Source: CBDAQA01 sp965247815
GTDB lineage: Bacteria > Planctomycetota > Phycisphaerae > Tepidisphaerales > Tepidisphaeraceae
Direction: 5' to 3'
DNA: 64,000 nt
NCBI GenBank assembly: GCA_965247815.1
Contig: CBDFHW010000014.1
Coordinates: forward strand, 124,001 to 188,000
The translations under genes were made by a program, and so were the position numbers. Positions 25,562-35,016 of the stretch are shown piece after piece; position 1 is the first letter of the stretch, and every line of letters starts with the position of its first letter. The notes under the pieces are model-generated. The model was not told the DNA's origin. It did not search any database and was given only the letters and a program-made list of their open reading frames with translations.

Positions 25562-26539
25562 TCACCCCATCGTCAGAATGACCTTCAGAACTCCCGCCGA
25601 AGTCGCAAGCCGCATCGCTTCGACGCCCTGATCCAGCTTCATCCGCCGGGCGATCAGGCTGGTCACGTCGACTTCTTTTTCTGCCAGCGCTCGAATCGCC
25701 TCACGAAACGGCCCGCACCGGCTGCCCAGCACTGTGATCTCGTCGATCACCAGCGGCGCCAGATTCAACGACTTGCCCGCCGCGACCGTGCTTTTCAGCA
25801 CGATCGTCCCGCGGGGCCGGACCAATTGCATCGCCAGTTCCAGCCCGGCGGCGCTCCCGGTGCAGTCGACCACCACGTCTTGATCGTGTCGGGGAGAAAT
25901 GTCGGCCAGCAATCGCGACCGGATCGACCACTTCTCACACAGCGCCATCTTCGCCGGGTGTTTCCCGACTAGTCGGACCGGGTAACCCGCATTGCGAAGT
26001 ACCTGTGCGGACAGTAATCCCAGTCGGCCGTCACCCAGCACGGTCACCCATCGCCGGCCCTCGACCGACCCGCCCCGGCCCTGCGGGCCCAGTTGCTTGG
26101 TGACCTGAAACGCGGCCGCGAGGGGTTCGACGAAAACCGCCTGGTCGTCGTCCACGGTAGCCGGTACGACGTGCAGATTCGTCGCCGGCAAACGGACGAA
26201 GTCCGCGAACGCGCCGTCGTGGTTCAGAATCCCGAGCACGCAGCGGTCGCGGCAATGATTGCTCAGCCCCGACAGACACAGGTCACACCGGCCGCAGACG
26301 ATGTTGATCTCACCGACCACACGCTGGCCCACCAAAGCTTTGTCGGGTGACGAGACGACGTCGGCAACGAACTCGTGACCGAGCACGCCGGTGAACCCCA
26401 TGTACCCCCGGGTGATCTCCAAATCGGTCGAGCAAATCCCGGCCTGGCGGACCCGCAGCAGCGTATCCCCGTCCGCCGGAGAAGGGTCAGCGCGGCGCGT
26501 GTCCAGCGAAAGTGAATGATTAAACACCAGAGCGCGCAT
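25562..26539 (-). CDS. Zinc-dependent medium-chain dehydrogenase (MDR family)
   Basis: A 325-residue alcohol-dehydrogenase-like protein. The catalytic zinc site is in GICSTDLEI and GVLGHEFVADV. The structural zinc loop has four cysteines in CGRCDLCLSGLSNHC. The Rossmann domain starts at WVTVLGDGRLGLLSAQVL, where the usual GxGxxG is GDGRLG. A conserved VFVEPLAAAFQ block carries the glutamate next to the zinc. The substrate is unknown; the closest style is that of threonine- or sorbitol-dehydrogenase-like enzymes. It lies downstream of a palindromic repeat and the HEAT lipoprotein gene on the same strand. Confidence 0.85.
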   Translation of the reverse strand: MRALVFNHSLSLDTRRADPSPADGDTLLRVRQAGICSTDLEITRGYMGFTGVLGHEFVADVVSSPDKALVGQRVVGEINIVCGRCDLCLSGLSNHCRDRCVLGILNHDGAFADFVRLPATNLHVVPATVDDDQAVFVEPLAAAFQVTKQLGPQGRGGSVEGRRWVTVLGDGRLGLLSAQVLRNAGYPVRLVGKHPAKMALCEKWSIRSRLLADISPRHDQDVVVDCTGSAAGLELAMQLVRPRGTIVLKSTVAAGKSLNLAPLVIDEITVLGSRCGPFREAIRALAEKEVDVTSLIARRMKLDQGVEAMRLATSAGVLKVILTMG

Positions 26540-26600
26540 GTCATTGCCCCGGTTCGAAGGATCGCGGGATCGGTTGTCGTGTTGCCATCGGGTTGCTCAG

Positions 26601-26675
26601 TTTAGCGGCTGTCCCAATGGGACGCGTTTTGTTGATAACAACATCACCCGTGCCCCTTCGGGGGCGACCGCTAAA
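26601..26675. repeat. Dispersed palindromic repeat, copy A2
   Basis: The outer stem TTTAGCGG (26601-26608) pairs with CCGCTAAA (26668-26675). Each side carries a small hairpin (GTCCC-AAT-GGGAC on the left, GCCCC-TTC-GGGGGC on the right). The left arm matches copy A3 closely (TTTAGCGGCTGTCCC). It lies between the HEAT lipoprotein stop and the dehydrogenase start on the minus strand, so it may shape that operon's mRNA. Confidence 0.8.
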
Positions 26676-26695
26676 CGCGCCTTGCGAATCACCGC

Positions 26696-27421
26696 TCAAC
26701 TGAACAGCCGCGTCTTCACCAGCAACTGCAACCACGCCGACTGGTCGTAATCCAGATCCGTCCCGGTCAGCGTGATCAGACTCTGCCGGCTCTGCCAGGC
26801 AACGCCGAAATCCGGCTCGTTGAGGAACCCGATCAACGACCGCGCGACGTCCAGCTTCCGGTATTGCCGCAACGCGTCGGCGGCGGCGATCCGTACGTCC
26901 TTGTCCTCCGGCACCATCATTTCGTGACCTTCACTGACCACGACCCGCGTGCCCTGCAATCGGGCGAGCAGCGACGGGATCGCGTCGGGGTCGGGGACGT
27001 TCGCCAGCGCTTTGGCCGATTCGAGCCGGATCGCGTCACTCGGGTCGTCCAGCCCGGCGATAAATATTTTCGTCGCCGATGTGTCCCGGGAGATGTTCAG
27101 CGCGCGAATCGCCATCGCGCGGACGACAGAATCCGGGTCGTGCTCGGCGAGCTGCTGGTACCGCGTCGTGTAAGGCGGCTGGTGCGTAAAACCCCACCGC
27201 GTCGCCAGCGCGGCCAGGCCCTCCCGCCGGGCGTCGGGGGAGTTTTTATTTTCCATCAACCGCGTCGCCTGCTCGGGCGTGATCGGATTCAGGACATCGC
27301 ATCCCGACAAGGTCGGTGCCGCCGTGGCCGTCAGTAACAAAAGCGCAACGGCCCGCAGGCCGCGGGGTCGGGTCTGACACGGTGGGTTCGGACGCACTGC
27401 TTTATCCATCAGTTTTTCCAT
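26696..27421 (-). CDS. HEAT-repeat lipoprotein
   Basis: A 241-residue protein when started at the ATG at 27421. It has a lipoprotein signal (LRAVALLLLTATAAPTLSGC, lipobox LSGC). HEAT-like helical repeats follow: DSVVRAMAIRALNIS, DAIRLESAKALANVPD, DVRIAAADALRQYRK, and GVAWQSRQSLITLTG. It is probably anchored in the membrane facing the periplasm and acts in protein binding. The ATG overlaps the murI stop by one base (TGATG), which suggests coupled translation. An in-frame ATG at 27409 is also possible. The repeats resemble those often used as scaffolds in planctomycetes. Confidence 0.75.
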   Translation of the reverse strand: MEKLMDKAVRPNPPCQTRPRGLRAVALLLLTATAAPTLSGCDVLNPITPEQATRLMENKNSPDARREGLAALATRWGFTHQPPYTTRYQQLAEHDPDSVVRAMAIRALNISRDTSATKIFIAGLDDPSDAIRLESAKALANVPDPDAIPSLLARLQGTRVVVSEGHEMMVPEDKDVRIAAADALRQYRKLDVARSLIGFLNEPDFGVAWQSRQSLITLTGTDLDYDQSAWLQLLVKTRLFS

Positions 27422-28284
27422 CAGGCCGCCACGATCGAAACCGGGCGAAGGCCCGCCACCAGCGCGTCGGTCGAAACCAACGTCGGCCGGTCGATCGGCA
27501 TGCCGACGAACCGCGTCGCCAGGCGCTGAAATTTGTCCGGATCGTCGGTCACGTAGCACCGAAGTTTCCCGGCCGAGTGGCCCTGCCGGGTCAGTTGAGC
27601 CGCGTCCAGCTTCATCGCGACATCTTGGGCACACTGCTCGGCCGAGTCAATCACCCGGCAGTGCCCGCCCATGATCTTGGCGATCGTCCGCTTGTACACC
27701 GGGTAATGCGTGCACCCGAGCACCAGCACGTCCGGTTTGTGCGCCATCAACGGTTTGAGATATTGCGTCAGTGCGACCCGCACCAGCGGGTCGCGGTCGC
27801 TCCGGCCGTCTTCGATGATCGGCACGAGCAGGGGGGTCGCGCGGACCACCACGTCCGCAAGATGCCGGCGACGATAGATCGCCCGCTCGTAGGCCTTGGA
27901 ATCCACTGTCGCCTGCGTGGCGATCACCGCAATTACCGGCGACAGGGTCGCGCCGGCGGCGCCGGCGGCGGCGCGGGCGCCGGGGTCCACCACCCCGGTG
28001 ATCGTCAAATGCCTGAACTCCGCCTTGAGCGCCGCAAGGGACAACGCCGTCGCCGTGTTGCAGGCGATCACCACCAACTTGGGGCGGTACGGCTGAAGGT
28101 ATTGAATGATTTCCCGCATGAACCGGGTCACCGTCTCCCGGCTTTTACAACCGTACGGCACCCGGGCGGTGTCCCCGAAATAAACGATGTTTTCATTTGG
28201 AAGCGCCCGACGGATCTCAGCCGCGACGGTCAGCCCGCCCAGTCCACTGTCCAGGACTACAATTGGTGCCTGCGGATTCGCCAT
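27421..28284 (-). CDS. murI: Glutamate racemase
   Basis: A 287-residue protein. It shows the IVVLDSGLGGLTV start motif, VYFGDTARVPYG, catalytic Cys75 in VVIACNTATA and Cys191 in VLGCTHYP. It makes D-glutamate for peptidoglycan. This is informative for a planctomycete, since a cell wall was once thought absent in the group. The ATG at 28284 was chosen over a TTG at 28323 because it places the first motif normally. It is the first gene of a two-gene unit with the HEAT lipoprotein. Confidence 0.93.
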   Translation of the reverse strand: MANPQAPIVVLDSGLGGLTVAAEIRRALPNENIVYFGDTARVPYGCKSRETVTRFMREIIQYLQPYRPKLVVIACNTATALSLAALKAEFRHLTITGVVDPGARAAAGAAGATLSPVIAVIATQATVDSKAYERAIYRRRHLADVVVRATPLLVPIIEDGRSDRDPLVRVALTQYLKPLMAHKPDVLVLGCTHYPVYKRTIAKIMGGHCRVIDSAEQCAQDVAMKLDAAQLTRQGHSAGKLRCYVTDDPDKFQRLATRFVGMPIDRPTLVSTDALVAGLRPVSIVAA

Positions 28285-28378
28285 CAATTTGTTATCGGAC
28301 GTACACGGCTGCGAGCTTGACAATTTTTAAGGCCAAACTGACACTGATCTCTCACGCCGCTTTTACGGAGACCACGCC

Positions 28379-28771
28379 ATGAGCCAAACGCTTGACGGAA
28401 AACGAGTTCTGCTTGTCGATGATGATAACGATATTCTCACCAGCATGCAGGCCGCGTTCGAACCCACCGGCGCGGTCGTCGAAACGGCCAGCAACGGGAA
28501 CAAGGCCGTCGAACTGGCCGAAAAGAGCCTGCCCGACCTGGTCATTCTCGACATGATGCTGCCAGGCCGCAGCGGTTTCCTGGTACTCGAGCGATTGAAA
28601 TCCAAAAAGCCGAAGAATTCAAAACCTCACGTGATCATGATCACAGGCAATCAGGGCGCGCGTCATAAGATGTACGCGGAAAGCCTCGGCGTCAGCGAAT
28701 ATTTCAACAAGCCGGTCAAACTCGACAAGTTAATCGCCGCCGCCGAAAAACTGCTGCTCCCCCCGGCATAG
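28379..28771 (+). CDS. Single-domain response regulator (CheY-like)
   Basis: A 130-residue receiver domain with no output domain. The acidic pocket is VLLVDDDNDI, the phospho-acceptor Asp is in LVILDMMLPGRSGF, the switch Thr is in VIMITGNQG, and the conserved Lys is in YFNKPVKLDKL. GGAG precedes the start. No histidine kinase is adjacent, so its partner is encoded elsewhere. It is divergent from murI, 94 bp away. Confidence 0.93.
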   Translation: MSQTLDGKRVLLVDDDNDILTSMQAAFEPTGAVVETASNGNKAVELAEKSLPDLVILDMMLPGRSGFLVLERLKSKKPKNSKPHVIMITGNQGARHKMYAESLGVSEYFNKPVKLDKLIAAAEKLLLPPA

Positions 28772-28885
28772 TCGTCACACCGGAATCATTCTCGAACCCG
28801 GCATCGCGACGCCCACGCCTTCACTGCTTCCCGTCTAGCAGTCCCGCTTCCGTGCCGCACCAGATTTTCCTCCCAAGCAGCGCGC

Positions 28886-28925
28886 AAAAAAAGGCTGCAC
28901 GGTGGAGGGTTAGTACCGTGCAGCC
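28886..28925 (-). terminator. Intrinsic terminator on the minus strand
   Basis: On the minus strand an 11-bp perfect stem (GGCTGCACGGT / ACCGTGCAGCC, 28893-28925, 11-nt loop) is followed by seven T residues. It has no U-run in the plus direction, so it does not serve the response-regulator gene. No protein gene on the minus strand lies within 400 bp upstream, so the transcript it ends is unexplained. Confidence 0.8.
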
Positions 28926-29345
28926 TGGCGGAGGAGGAAACGAGGTTTAGTCACATCAGCGTTCGACTGTCTTCTGCATCTTTCTACTGTAGGCATTCAG
29001 TCTGACGTCTAATGTTTCAGATTTCGTTGGCAGTTCCTCTTCAAAATGTTAATACTGTTTCGTTCGCACTCGCATTGACGGAATAAGTATTACAAAGGTC
29101 GTGCCTGATATTTGGAATGGCCCACTATGAAATGCCCCGGACCGGCGGCGCGTCGCGATTTAGTTCGATTTTTCAGGCAATTTTGAGCCGTCCTATGATG
29201 TTGAGATTTTTCACGCCGCCGATTTTCGCTCGGTTCTTAACCAATCCTTAACGGTGTTTGGATCAAACAAGTGGCACTCCTCACGGCGTCTGCCTTAAGG
29301 ATGTGCATTTCGCTCGCCGAATCGGGGCAGTTTAAACTTCGACTC
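28926..29345. other. AT-richer intergenic region without a recognised gene
   Basis: About 420 bp with lower GC than its surroundings. No protein-coding gene could be supported. A 28-codon frame on the minus strand (28910-28996) has no ribosome-binding site. The region could carry a small RNA ending at the terminator at 28886-28925. It also holds the promoter of the large lipoprotein gene at 29346. Confidence 0.4.
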
Positions 29346-32225
29346 ATGCAATCTGTTCGACGCCATGTCACCCGCTTCATCTTGATCGCCGTGTGCGGCG
29401 GGCTGGCGTCGTGCCAACCGCACTCGACTGCGACGGGAGGGTTACCTCCGCTGGTGGTCATGGACCTGTCGCAACCGGCCGATCCGAAACCCATCCGCGA
29501 CCCGGTAGTCTTGACGCTGCCGCGAAACGCGTCGACGGAATTCGTCTTGCAAGCTGCGTTAGGGGGTGGACCGAAACCGGTGTTGTATCTTCCCGAATTT
29601 ATCGACACCGCCCGGCACGCCGTTTCGCTTTCAGTGTTCGCCTATCAGGTGCTGCCCGTCGCGACCGATCTGAGCACCGCCGACTACGTCAGGCAGACCG
29701 GCGAAGTCGGCGGGGTCCGGCAAGTGCCGCGGGTCCTGCTACCGCTCCCCGTGACTGACGGCCAAGTCGACCTTTCAGCCTGCCGCGACCCCGAACACAC
29801 CGCCGACACGGCTCGGCACGCGATCAACCGCTCCGTGCTCATCTTCGTCGAGCTCCGGTCCGGTGCCGACGTGCTTCCCGGCTCGTACACAAGCCAGTGC
29901 GACCTGCTCGAATCGCCGCGGGGCGATCGCGTCGGTTCGGTCCCGGTCCGCATCGACGTGAACAATGTCGACCTCGGGACGCCGCCCAAGCTGACGATTG
30001 CCGCGCCGCTGGACTGGAAGCAGCTTGCCTCGCTCTACCCCGACCAATTCGAAGCGATCACCCCGCGACTTCTAAGTCGTGACGACCCGCAGCACGCGGG
30101 CGTCATCGAGCTGCTGTCGCAACTGGTGTCGCTCGCGCACGAAAACAGGGTAAACGTGTATGTCCCGCGGCTACAGCCGATCGTGAAATGGCCACCGGGA
30201 GAAAAGCCGAAGGTGGACTGGACCGACTACGATTCGATCCTCCGACCCTGGACGTCGGGTACTGGTTTTTCCGACCACCAGCCTGCCGGTTACTGGCCGC
30301 TCCCCGAGCCCGACTCGTTGGCTAGTTTCGACGCCGGGTCCCGCGGTCAATTTTGGCACCTTGCCGCCGAGCATTTCGCGCAGCTCGGCTGGCTCGACCG
30401 TTCCGCGGTCATCGTCCACCGCGATACCCAGGCCGACCCGACCGACGCCGACGCGGCCGCCCTCAGCAGCGAAGCACGGTCGGTCTTGCTGGCCGACCCG
30501 CTGGTTCGGATCGTGCTCCCGCTGCAGGACGACCGGACCGAACTCGCCAGCGACGCCCGCCCCGCCGGCATCCCGGCACGCGCCGCAGCACGCCTTACGA
30601 CGCAAAGCCCCGGACTGATTTACGCCAGCGCCCAACGAGACTGGCCGGCCGACGTTCCCGAGCCCCGGCACTGGATCGACGCCGGATCTGCCGGGACATT
30701 GGCCGGCAGTTCCGTTTGCGACAGCGAGCAGGACGTCCGCACGCTGGCCGCGCTCGCATATCTCCGAGACGCCTCGATGGTCCAGTGCGGCAACCCGCTC
30801 CCGCCGTCCGACGGCCCGGCGCAGGCCGATCAATTGGTCTGGTTCTACCCGGGCAAACCGTTCGGCACCGACCGGCCACTGCCGACACTTCAGCTCAAAT
30901 GGCTGTCCCAGGCCGTTCAGGATTACGCCTGCTTCAGCCAGTCGCCGCACCAGGACGACGTCCAGAAAATGTGCCGGCTGATCTGCCGGCCCGTCAAACT
31001 CCTGCCCGGCCAACACGCCGAGCCGATCTTCGATCTGCTCGCCGGAACGCCCGACGCTCACGCCAGCGCATTCGCCCGGGCGCTCTCGCTGCAAACTCAA
31101 AAACTGTCCAGCGCCGACGGCGGGCCCGCCTCCGACGCCGTCGATCCGAGCACCGTCCGCTGGTTCAGCCGACACCAACAACCGACCGTTTTTCCCGCCG
31201 CCGTCCGGTGGAGCTGGCCCGACCTGATCGACCAAGCCGATGGCGCGACGCCCGGCCGCTGGATCGACGCCGCCGTGGGGATCGACCTGTACAACCCGGC
31301 CGAGGAAATGCCCAGCCGAAACCAGCTGCAATGGGCCAGTGTCCCCGCCGGGTGGGAAGTCCACCCACAGCCCAGTGACGTACAGGCGCTCGCGCAGTTC
31401 CAAGTCCACCGCGTGATCACCCACGCGCGGTTCAATCTCGACAAAATCAGTCCGGAATCCGAAGGCCCCCTGGAGCTGAAATTCATCGACGGGTTCAACG
31501 GCCAGTCCGTCTCCTGCAACCTCACGTTGCCGGTCGCCGTCAGCGAGCGCCGGCAAAAGCATTTGAGTCTCGACGCATCGCTGCAAGACTGGGACGCCGC
31601 CGACGCGATCCACTCCGACCAACCACTCGTGCGGATGCTCGACCGCCCGTCGCTGCAATCGCAGATGCCTGCCCCGGCCGACACCCATTCCTCGATTTAC
31701 TCGGCCTGGTCGGACGAGAATTTCTACCTCGCGTTCAAGCTGGCCGGGGTGACCTCCACCGACCTGAAGGCGGTGCACAATTTCGTCGACTACCAATCGG
31801 GCCGGGCCTGGGGCGAGGACGTCTGCGAACTGTTGATTCAACCGATCTACGCCGACAACGTCGTCGGCCCGACGATGCACGTCGTCTGCAAGCCCGCGGG
31901 CGAATGGGTCGAACGGAAATCCAGATCGGCCAGCGGCGCACCGACCTGGGAGCCGTTCGACGCGGCCGGCCTTCGCTATTGCTCCGGCGTCGACCCGTCA
32001 CAGAAAATCTGGAGCGCCGAACTCGCAATCCCCTGGCAGGCGATCGCCGCCGCCAACCGTGCCCGACCGGGCCTGCTGAGATTCAACCTGATTCAGCACC
32101 AGCACGCGACCAACCGGTCCGCCAGCTGGGCCGGTCCCCTGGACGAGAGCCGCGACGATTCGATCTCGGGGCTTATCTTTCTTCGCGAATTACCGACGCC
32201 CCCGCCGACCCCCGCCCGGCGGTGA
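29346..32225 (+). CDS. Large DUF4091-like lipoprotein with C-terminal CBM9-type domain
   Basis: A 959-residue protein. Its lipoprotein signal reads FILIAVCGGLASC. The middle (~400-620) resembles DUF4091-type, glycoside-hydrolase-associated proteins: HFAQLGWLDRSAVIV, DVPEPRHWIDAGS, and QLVWFYPGKPFGTDRPLP. The last ~200 residues have a CBM9-like fold (LSLDASLQDWDAADAI, IYSAWSDENFYLAFKLAG, WGEDVCELLIQP, WSAELAIPWQAI). The organisation suggests a surface enzyme or binder for polysaccharide. The DUF4091 label is from memory of the family pattern, not from a search. Confidence 0.65.
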   Translation: MQSVRRHVTRFILIAVCGGLASCQPHSTATGGLPPLVVMDLSQPADPKPIRDPVVLTLPRNASTEFVLQAALGGGPKPVLYLPEFIDTARHAVSLSVFAYQVLPVATDLSTADYVRQTGEVGGVRQVPRVLLPLPVTDGQVDLSACRDPEHTADTARHAINRSVLIFVELRSGADVLPGSYTSQCDLLESPRGDRVGSVPVRIDVNNVDLGTPPKLTIAAPLDWKQLASLYPDQFEAITPRLLSRDDPQHAGVIELLSQLVSLAHENRVNVYVPRLQPIVKWPPGEKPKVDWTDYDSILRPWTSGTGFSDHQPAGYWPLPEPDSLASFDAGSRGQFWHLAAEHFAQLGWLDRSAVIVHRDTQADPTDADAAALSSEARSVLLADPLVRIVLPLQDDRTELASDARPAGIPARAAARLTTQSPGLIYASAQRDWPADVPEPRHWIDAGSAGTLAGSSVCDSEQDVRTLAALAYLRDASMVQCGNPLPPSDGPAQADQLVWFYPGKPFGTDRPLPTLQLKWLSQAVQDYACFSQSPHQDDVQKMCRLICRPVKLLPGQHAEPIFDLLAGTPDAHASAFARALSLQTQKLSSADGGPASDAVDPSTVRWFSRHQQPTVFPAAVRWSWPDLIDQADGATPGRWIDAAVGIDLYNPAEEMPSRNQLQWASVPAGWEVHPQPSDVQALAQFQVHRVITHARFNLDKISPESEGPLELKFIDGFNGQSVSCNLTLPVAVSERRQKHLSLDASLQDWDAADAIHSDQPLVRMLDRPSLQSQMPAPADTHSSIYSAWSDENFYLAFKLAGVTSTDLKAVHNFVDYQSGRAWGEDVCELLIQPIYADNVVGPTMHVVCKPAGEWVERKSRSASGAPTWEPFDAAGLRYCSGVDPSQKIWSAELAIPWQAIAAANRARPGLLRFNLIQHQHATNRSASWAGPLDESRDDSISGLIFLRELPTPPPTPARR

Positions 32226-32324
32226 GCGGCGATCGCAGTCGAGCGCCCGCATCTCCCGAAGACGCAGCGATCGTGTAGAGTGGACGCTCGTCCTGTTTTG
32301 AATGTCAGTTCGTTGGAGATACGC

Positions 32325-33260
32325 ATGTCCCTGTCTAGCGTCGCAACTCGCCGGGTTGGTAAAAGCAAAGTCACAATCCCTGTGCTGTCGATGGGCGGAC
32401 ACGCCTTCATCTGGGAGCCCGCGCCGGATGACAAGCTCGGCGGAGAAATCCTGCGGTACCTGCTCGAACACGGCGTCGATCACTTCGACGTGACCTACGC
32501 CCGAGAACGCCAGGCGTACCGCCGGTCCATCGAGGCCGCGGGGCTGTCTGGCAAACTAAAGCCGATCGTCTGGCATATGGACCACGGGCACCCGAACGAT
32601 TCCCGGGACGACGTCATCAAGAGCTTTCGTTTCGAACTCGAAGAACTCGGCTGCACGTCGGCCGCGATGGGCGTGTTCGAGACCAACAGCAGCACGCCCG
32701 ACTGGTACTACGACGCGATCAGGCAGCTCAAGGCCGACGGACTGGTCGGTGCCGTAGGATTGAATCTGCTGAACAGCGCACCCGATAAAGAACTGTATAT
32801 CTACTCGACCGGCGACTTCTGGGATTTCATCACGCCGTACTGGAGTTACTCGCTCCGCCGGGGCCAGTTCCTGGTTGAATGGGCCCGGGAACACGGCGTC
32901 GGGGTGTACACCGTCGGCCCTTTGGGCCGTGGGGCGTTTCTGAAATGGCCCGGGGTGAACCCCGCTGAGTTCGTGCCGCCGTGGTTGAAATGGATCCTGC
33001 GCGAACCGTCCGTGTGCGGGTTCGCGATGACATTGGCGACGCTCGATCAGGCCAAGCTCGCGGTCGCCGCCTGTAACGGGACGCCGATGAGCACCGAAGA
33101 GATTCTCTACTTGCACCGCATGAATTTCCCGGTGCAACTGCCGAACTACCACATCGTCGACGGGAAGGTCGAACTCCAGGATTTCGAGATCTTCGTGCCC
33201 GAAACCCACGGCAGCAACATGTTCAAGCGGGACATGGTTCGATGGCGCGGCGTCCGGTAG
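32325..33260 (+). CDS. Aldo/keto reductase family protein
   Basis: A 311-residue TIM-barrel protein. VLSMGGHAFIW and HFDVTYARERQAYRRSIEAAG occupy the positions of the family's 'G-G-x-x' start and the catalytic Asp/Tyr block. ELEELGCTSAAMGVFE and LKADGLVGAVGLNLLNS correspond to the later strands. The canonical lysine and histidine of the catalytic tetrad are not obvious, so activity on carbonyls is uncertain. The ATG at 32325 has GGAG upstream. The C-terminal third differs from typical AKRs (VELQDFEIFVPETHGS). Confidence 0.75.
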   Translation: MSLSSVATRRVGKSKVTIPVLSMGGHAFIWEPAPDDKLGGEILRYLLEHGVDHFDVTYARERQAYRRSIEAAGLSGKLKPIVWHMDHGHPNDSRDDVIKSFRFELEELGCTSAAMGVFETNSSTPDWYYDAIRQLKADGLVGAVGLNLLNSAPDKELYIYSTGDFWDFITPYWSYSLRRGQFLVEWAREHGVGVYTVGPLGRGAFLKWPGVNPAEFVPPWLKWILREPSVCGFAMTLATLDQAKLAVAACNGTPMSTEEILYLHRMNFPVQLPNYHIVDGKVELQDFEIFVPETHGSNMFKRDMVRWRGVR

Positions 33261-33268
33261 GCGATGAC

Positions 33269-34186
33269 TTAGTGCGCTTCCGCGTCCGGCTTGCCGGCGG
33301 CGGTTACCACTGGGAAAAACAGCGGCTGGTCGTCGATCTTTCCCCGACCGTAATCGGCGATCCACGCCTGCGTCTCCGGTGTTCGCAGCGACCTGGCGAA
33401 CCGGCGCGCTTCGGCGACGTGGGCACCGGGCACGCGGGCCGGATCGGCAGTCACCACCACGTACGGCCGCCGCAATCGCGGGTCGCCGGCGACCATCAAT
33501 TCCAGGCCTTCGTTCGGCAGCTTCCCGGTACGAAACGGGATACGCCCGACCAGTGTATACGCGTGCTTCCCCGCCGCGATCTTGAGCACGTTCCGCTGGT
33601 TGTCGGCAAACAATAGCGTCAGGTGGTCCGGGTCCAGCGTGATCGCATTACGTTCGAGAATTTCGCGGAGGACTTCCTGAGCGCCCAGGCTCGAGTGGAC
33701 CACGAACGCCGCTTTCACGGCTGCGATCTTTTTCAGCGCCTCGGCGGCGTCGGTCATCCCCTTAATCCCGGCCGGGTCGTCCGGCGGGCCGACTATCACC
33801 AGGTCGTTTTTCATCCACGGCTGCGGGTCCCTCGCGTAACCGTCGGCGACCAAGTTTATGATCGTGTCGCTCGAATGCATCGTGATCAAGTCGATCCCGC
33901 CGTGCTCCTTGAACGCCTTGTCGATGTGGTCCTTGGGCCCCGCGGCGATCAGCCGGATCTGCACGCCGGTCTGTTTCTCGTACCGGTCGGCCAGCGCGTT
34001 CCAGAATCCTGTTTCGAACATGCCGCCAATGACGGCCACGCGGACGACCGCGCCGGGCGAGGTCGTCGCCACGATCGTGGCTCGGGCATGGCCCGGCTCG
34101 TCGGCCCGCGCCGAATCCCAGACCCGAAACCCCAGCGCCACCGCGCCGATAACGAACGCGGAAACTAAAACCGTCTGACGTTTCAC
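33269..34186 (-). CDS. TupA/ModA-like extracellular substrate-binding protein
   Basis: A 305-residue protein with a signal peptide (TVLVSAFVIGAVALGF...ARA). The segment VRVAVIGGMFETGFWNALADRYEKQTGVQIRL, then DLITMHSSDTIINLVADGYARDPQPWMKNDLVIVGPPDDPAGI and AEALKKIA, follows the plan of tungstate/molybdate-binding TupA-type proteins. The ATG overlaps the stop of the PEP-CTERM gene upstream by four bases. No permease or ATPase gene of an ABC importer is in the window. The link to molybdate or tungstate is supported by the modE-like and mop genes in the same strand run. Confidence 0.7.
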   Translation of the reverse strand: MKRQTVLVSAFVIGAVALGFRVWDSARADEPGHARATIVATTSPGAVVRVAVIGGMFETGFWNALADRYEKQTGVQIRLIAAGPKDHIDKAFKEHGGIDLITMHSSDTIINLVADGYARDPQPWMKNDLVIVGPPDDPAGIKGMTDAAEALKKIAAVKAAFVVHSSLGAQEVLREILERNAITLDPDHLTLLFADNQRNVLKIAAGKHAYTLVGRIPFRTGKLPNEGLELMVAGDPRLRRPYVVVTADPARVPGAHVAEARRFARSLRTPETQAWIADYGRGKIDDQPLFFPVVTAAGKPDAEAH

Positions 34187-34971
34187 GACCGGGCCTTCCG
34201 CCGCGCCAATGCGGTCTCGGACAAGACGACCAATGCCAACAGGCCCGCGGGTTCCGGCACTGCCGTTGCCGAGATCGCGAGCGACGGCCGCGACGCGGCG
34301 GTTCCGAACTCGTGCGAGTTAAACAGATACGCGACCGAAGCGTCGGCCGGGACGATCCGAAGACTCAGCGGATTCGACGCGGTGCCCCCGGTCAGGTTGG
34401 CCATCTCGCCGGCAGATGACCCGAGCGTGTAAGCGTTCGCGCCTGTGGTCCCGCCGGAGAAACTGAAGCTCCCGAGGCTCTGGTCCGCTGCCGCGCTGGG
34501 CTGGTTGTTGAACGTCAACTCGCCGGCGATCGATCCGGTAGCCGCGGGGGTGCCGTTGCCTTCGATCCAGCTGTCGTCGGCGAAATAATTGATCTCGAAC
34601 AGCCCGGCCGTGTTGACGTTGGTCCCGCCGGGCCCGGCGCCGTTGCCTGCGAAGATCGAGTTATTCGGCGCCGTCGGTGTCAATGTCAACACGACGGACT
34701 GAACCGACCAGTTCCCCGGGCCATACGTCGTGTCGAACGAGGACTTCACGGACGAGACGTCGAACCGGAGCAGACTGCCGAACCCGCCCTTGGAAGCCGA
34801 CGTCGCGGCGACCTCCAGCGCGCCCGCGCCCCCGTAGTTGTTGTCCGGAAACTTGGCGGACACGAACGCGTCCGCCTGCGGGGCAAGGTTAACAGTGGTC
34901 GCCCGCGCCGCGCCTGCGACGCCGAACACGAGCAGGTTCGATCCGATCATCAAACGCTTCGAAGCTGTCAC
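34183..34971 (-). CDS. PEP-CTERM exoprotein with a DNRLRE-like beta-sandwich
   Basis: A 262-residue protein starting at a GTG (34971) with GGAG six bases upstream; other in-frame starts are TTG 34986 and GTG 34983. It has a signal peptide (LMIGSNLLVFGVAGAARA). Mature residues (APQADAFVSAKFPDNNYGGAGALEVAAT ... LLRFDVSSV ... VVLTLT) match the DNRLRE-type domain. The end ATAVPEPAGLLALVVLSETALARRKARS is a VPEP sorting signal with a hydrophobic stretch and Arg-rich tail. It should be processed by an exosortase and displayed or released at the surface. The four-base overlap with the binding-protein gene suggests one operon. Confidence 0.8.
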   Translation of the reverse strand: MTASKRLMIGSNLLVFGVAGAARATTVNLAPQADAFVSAKFPDNNYGGAGALEVAATSASKGGFGSLLRFDVSSVKSSFDTTYGPGNWSVQSVVLTLTPTAPNNSIFAGNGAGPGGTNVNTAGLFEINYFADDSWIEGNGTPAATGSIAGELTFNNQPSAAADQSLGSFSFSGGTTGANAYTLGSSAGEMANLTGGTASNPLSLRIVPADASVAYLFNSHEFGTAASRPSLAISATAVPEPAGLLALVVLSETALARRKARS

Positions 34972-35016
34972 GGAGTTCTCCACCAATCCTTAGAAATCAA
35001 AAACAGAATGCGAAGA

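Noticed and set aside
28910..28996. A 28-codon minus-strand frame ending in the terminator loop
   Set aside because: It lacks a ribosome-binding site and has no known relative; likely chance.
30171..31880. A 569-codon open frame on the minus strand
   Set aside because: It lies fully antisense to the large lipoprotein gene. Its sequence is rich in Arg, Val, Gly and Asp, without motifs or a ribosome-binding site, as expected from the opposite strand of GC-rich coding DNA.
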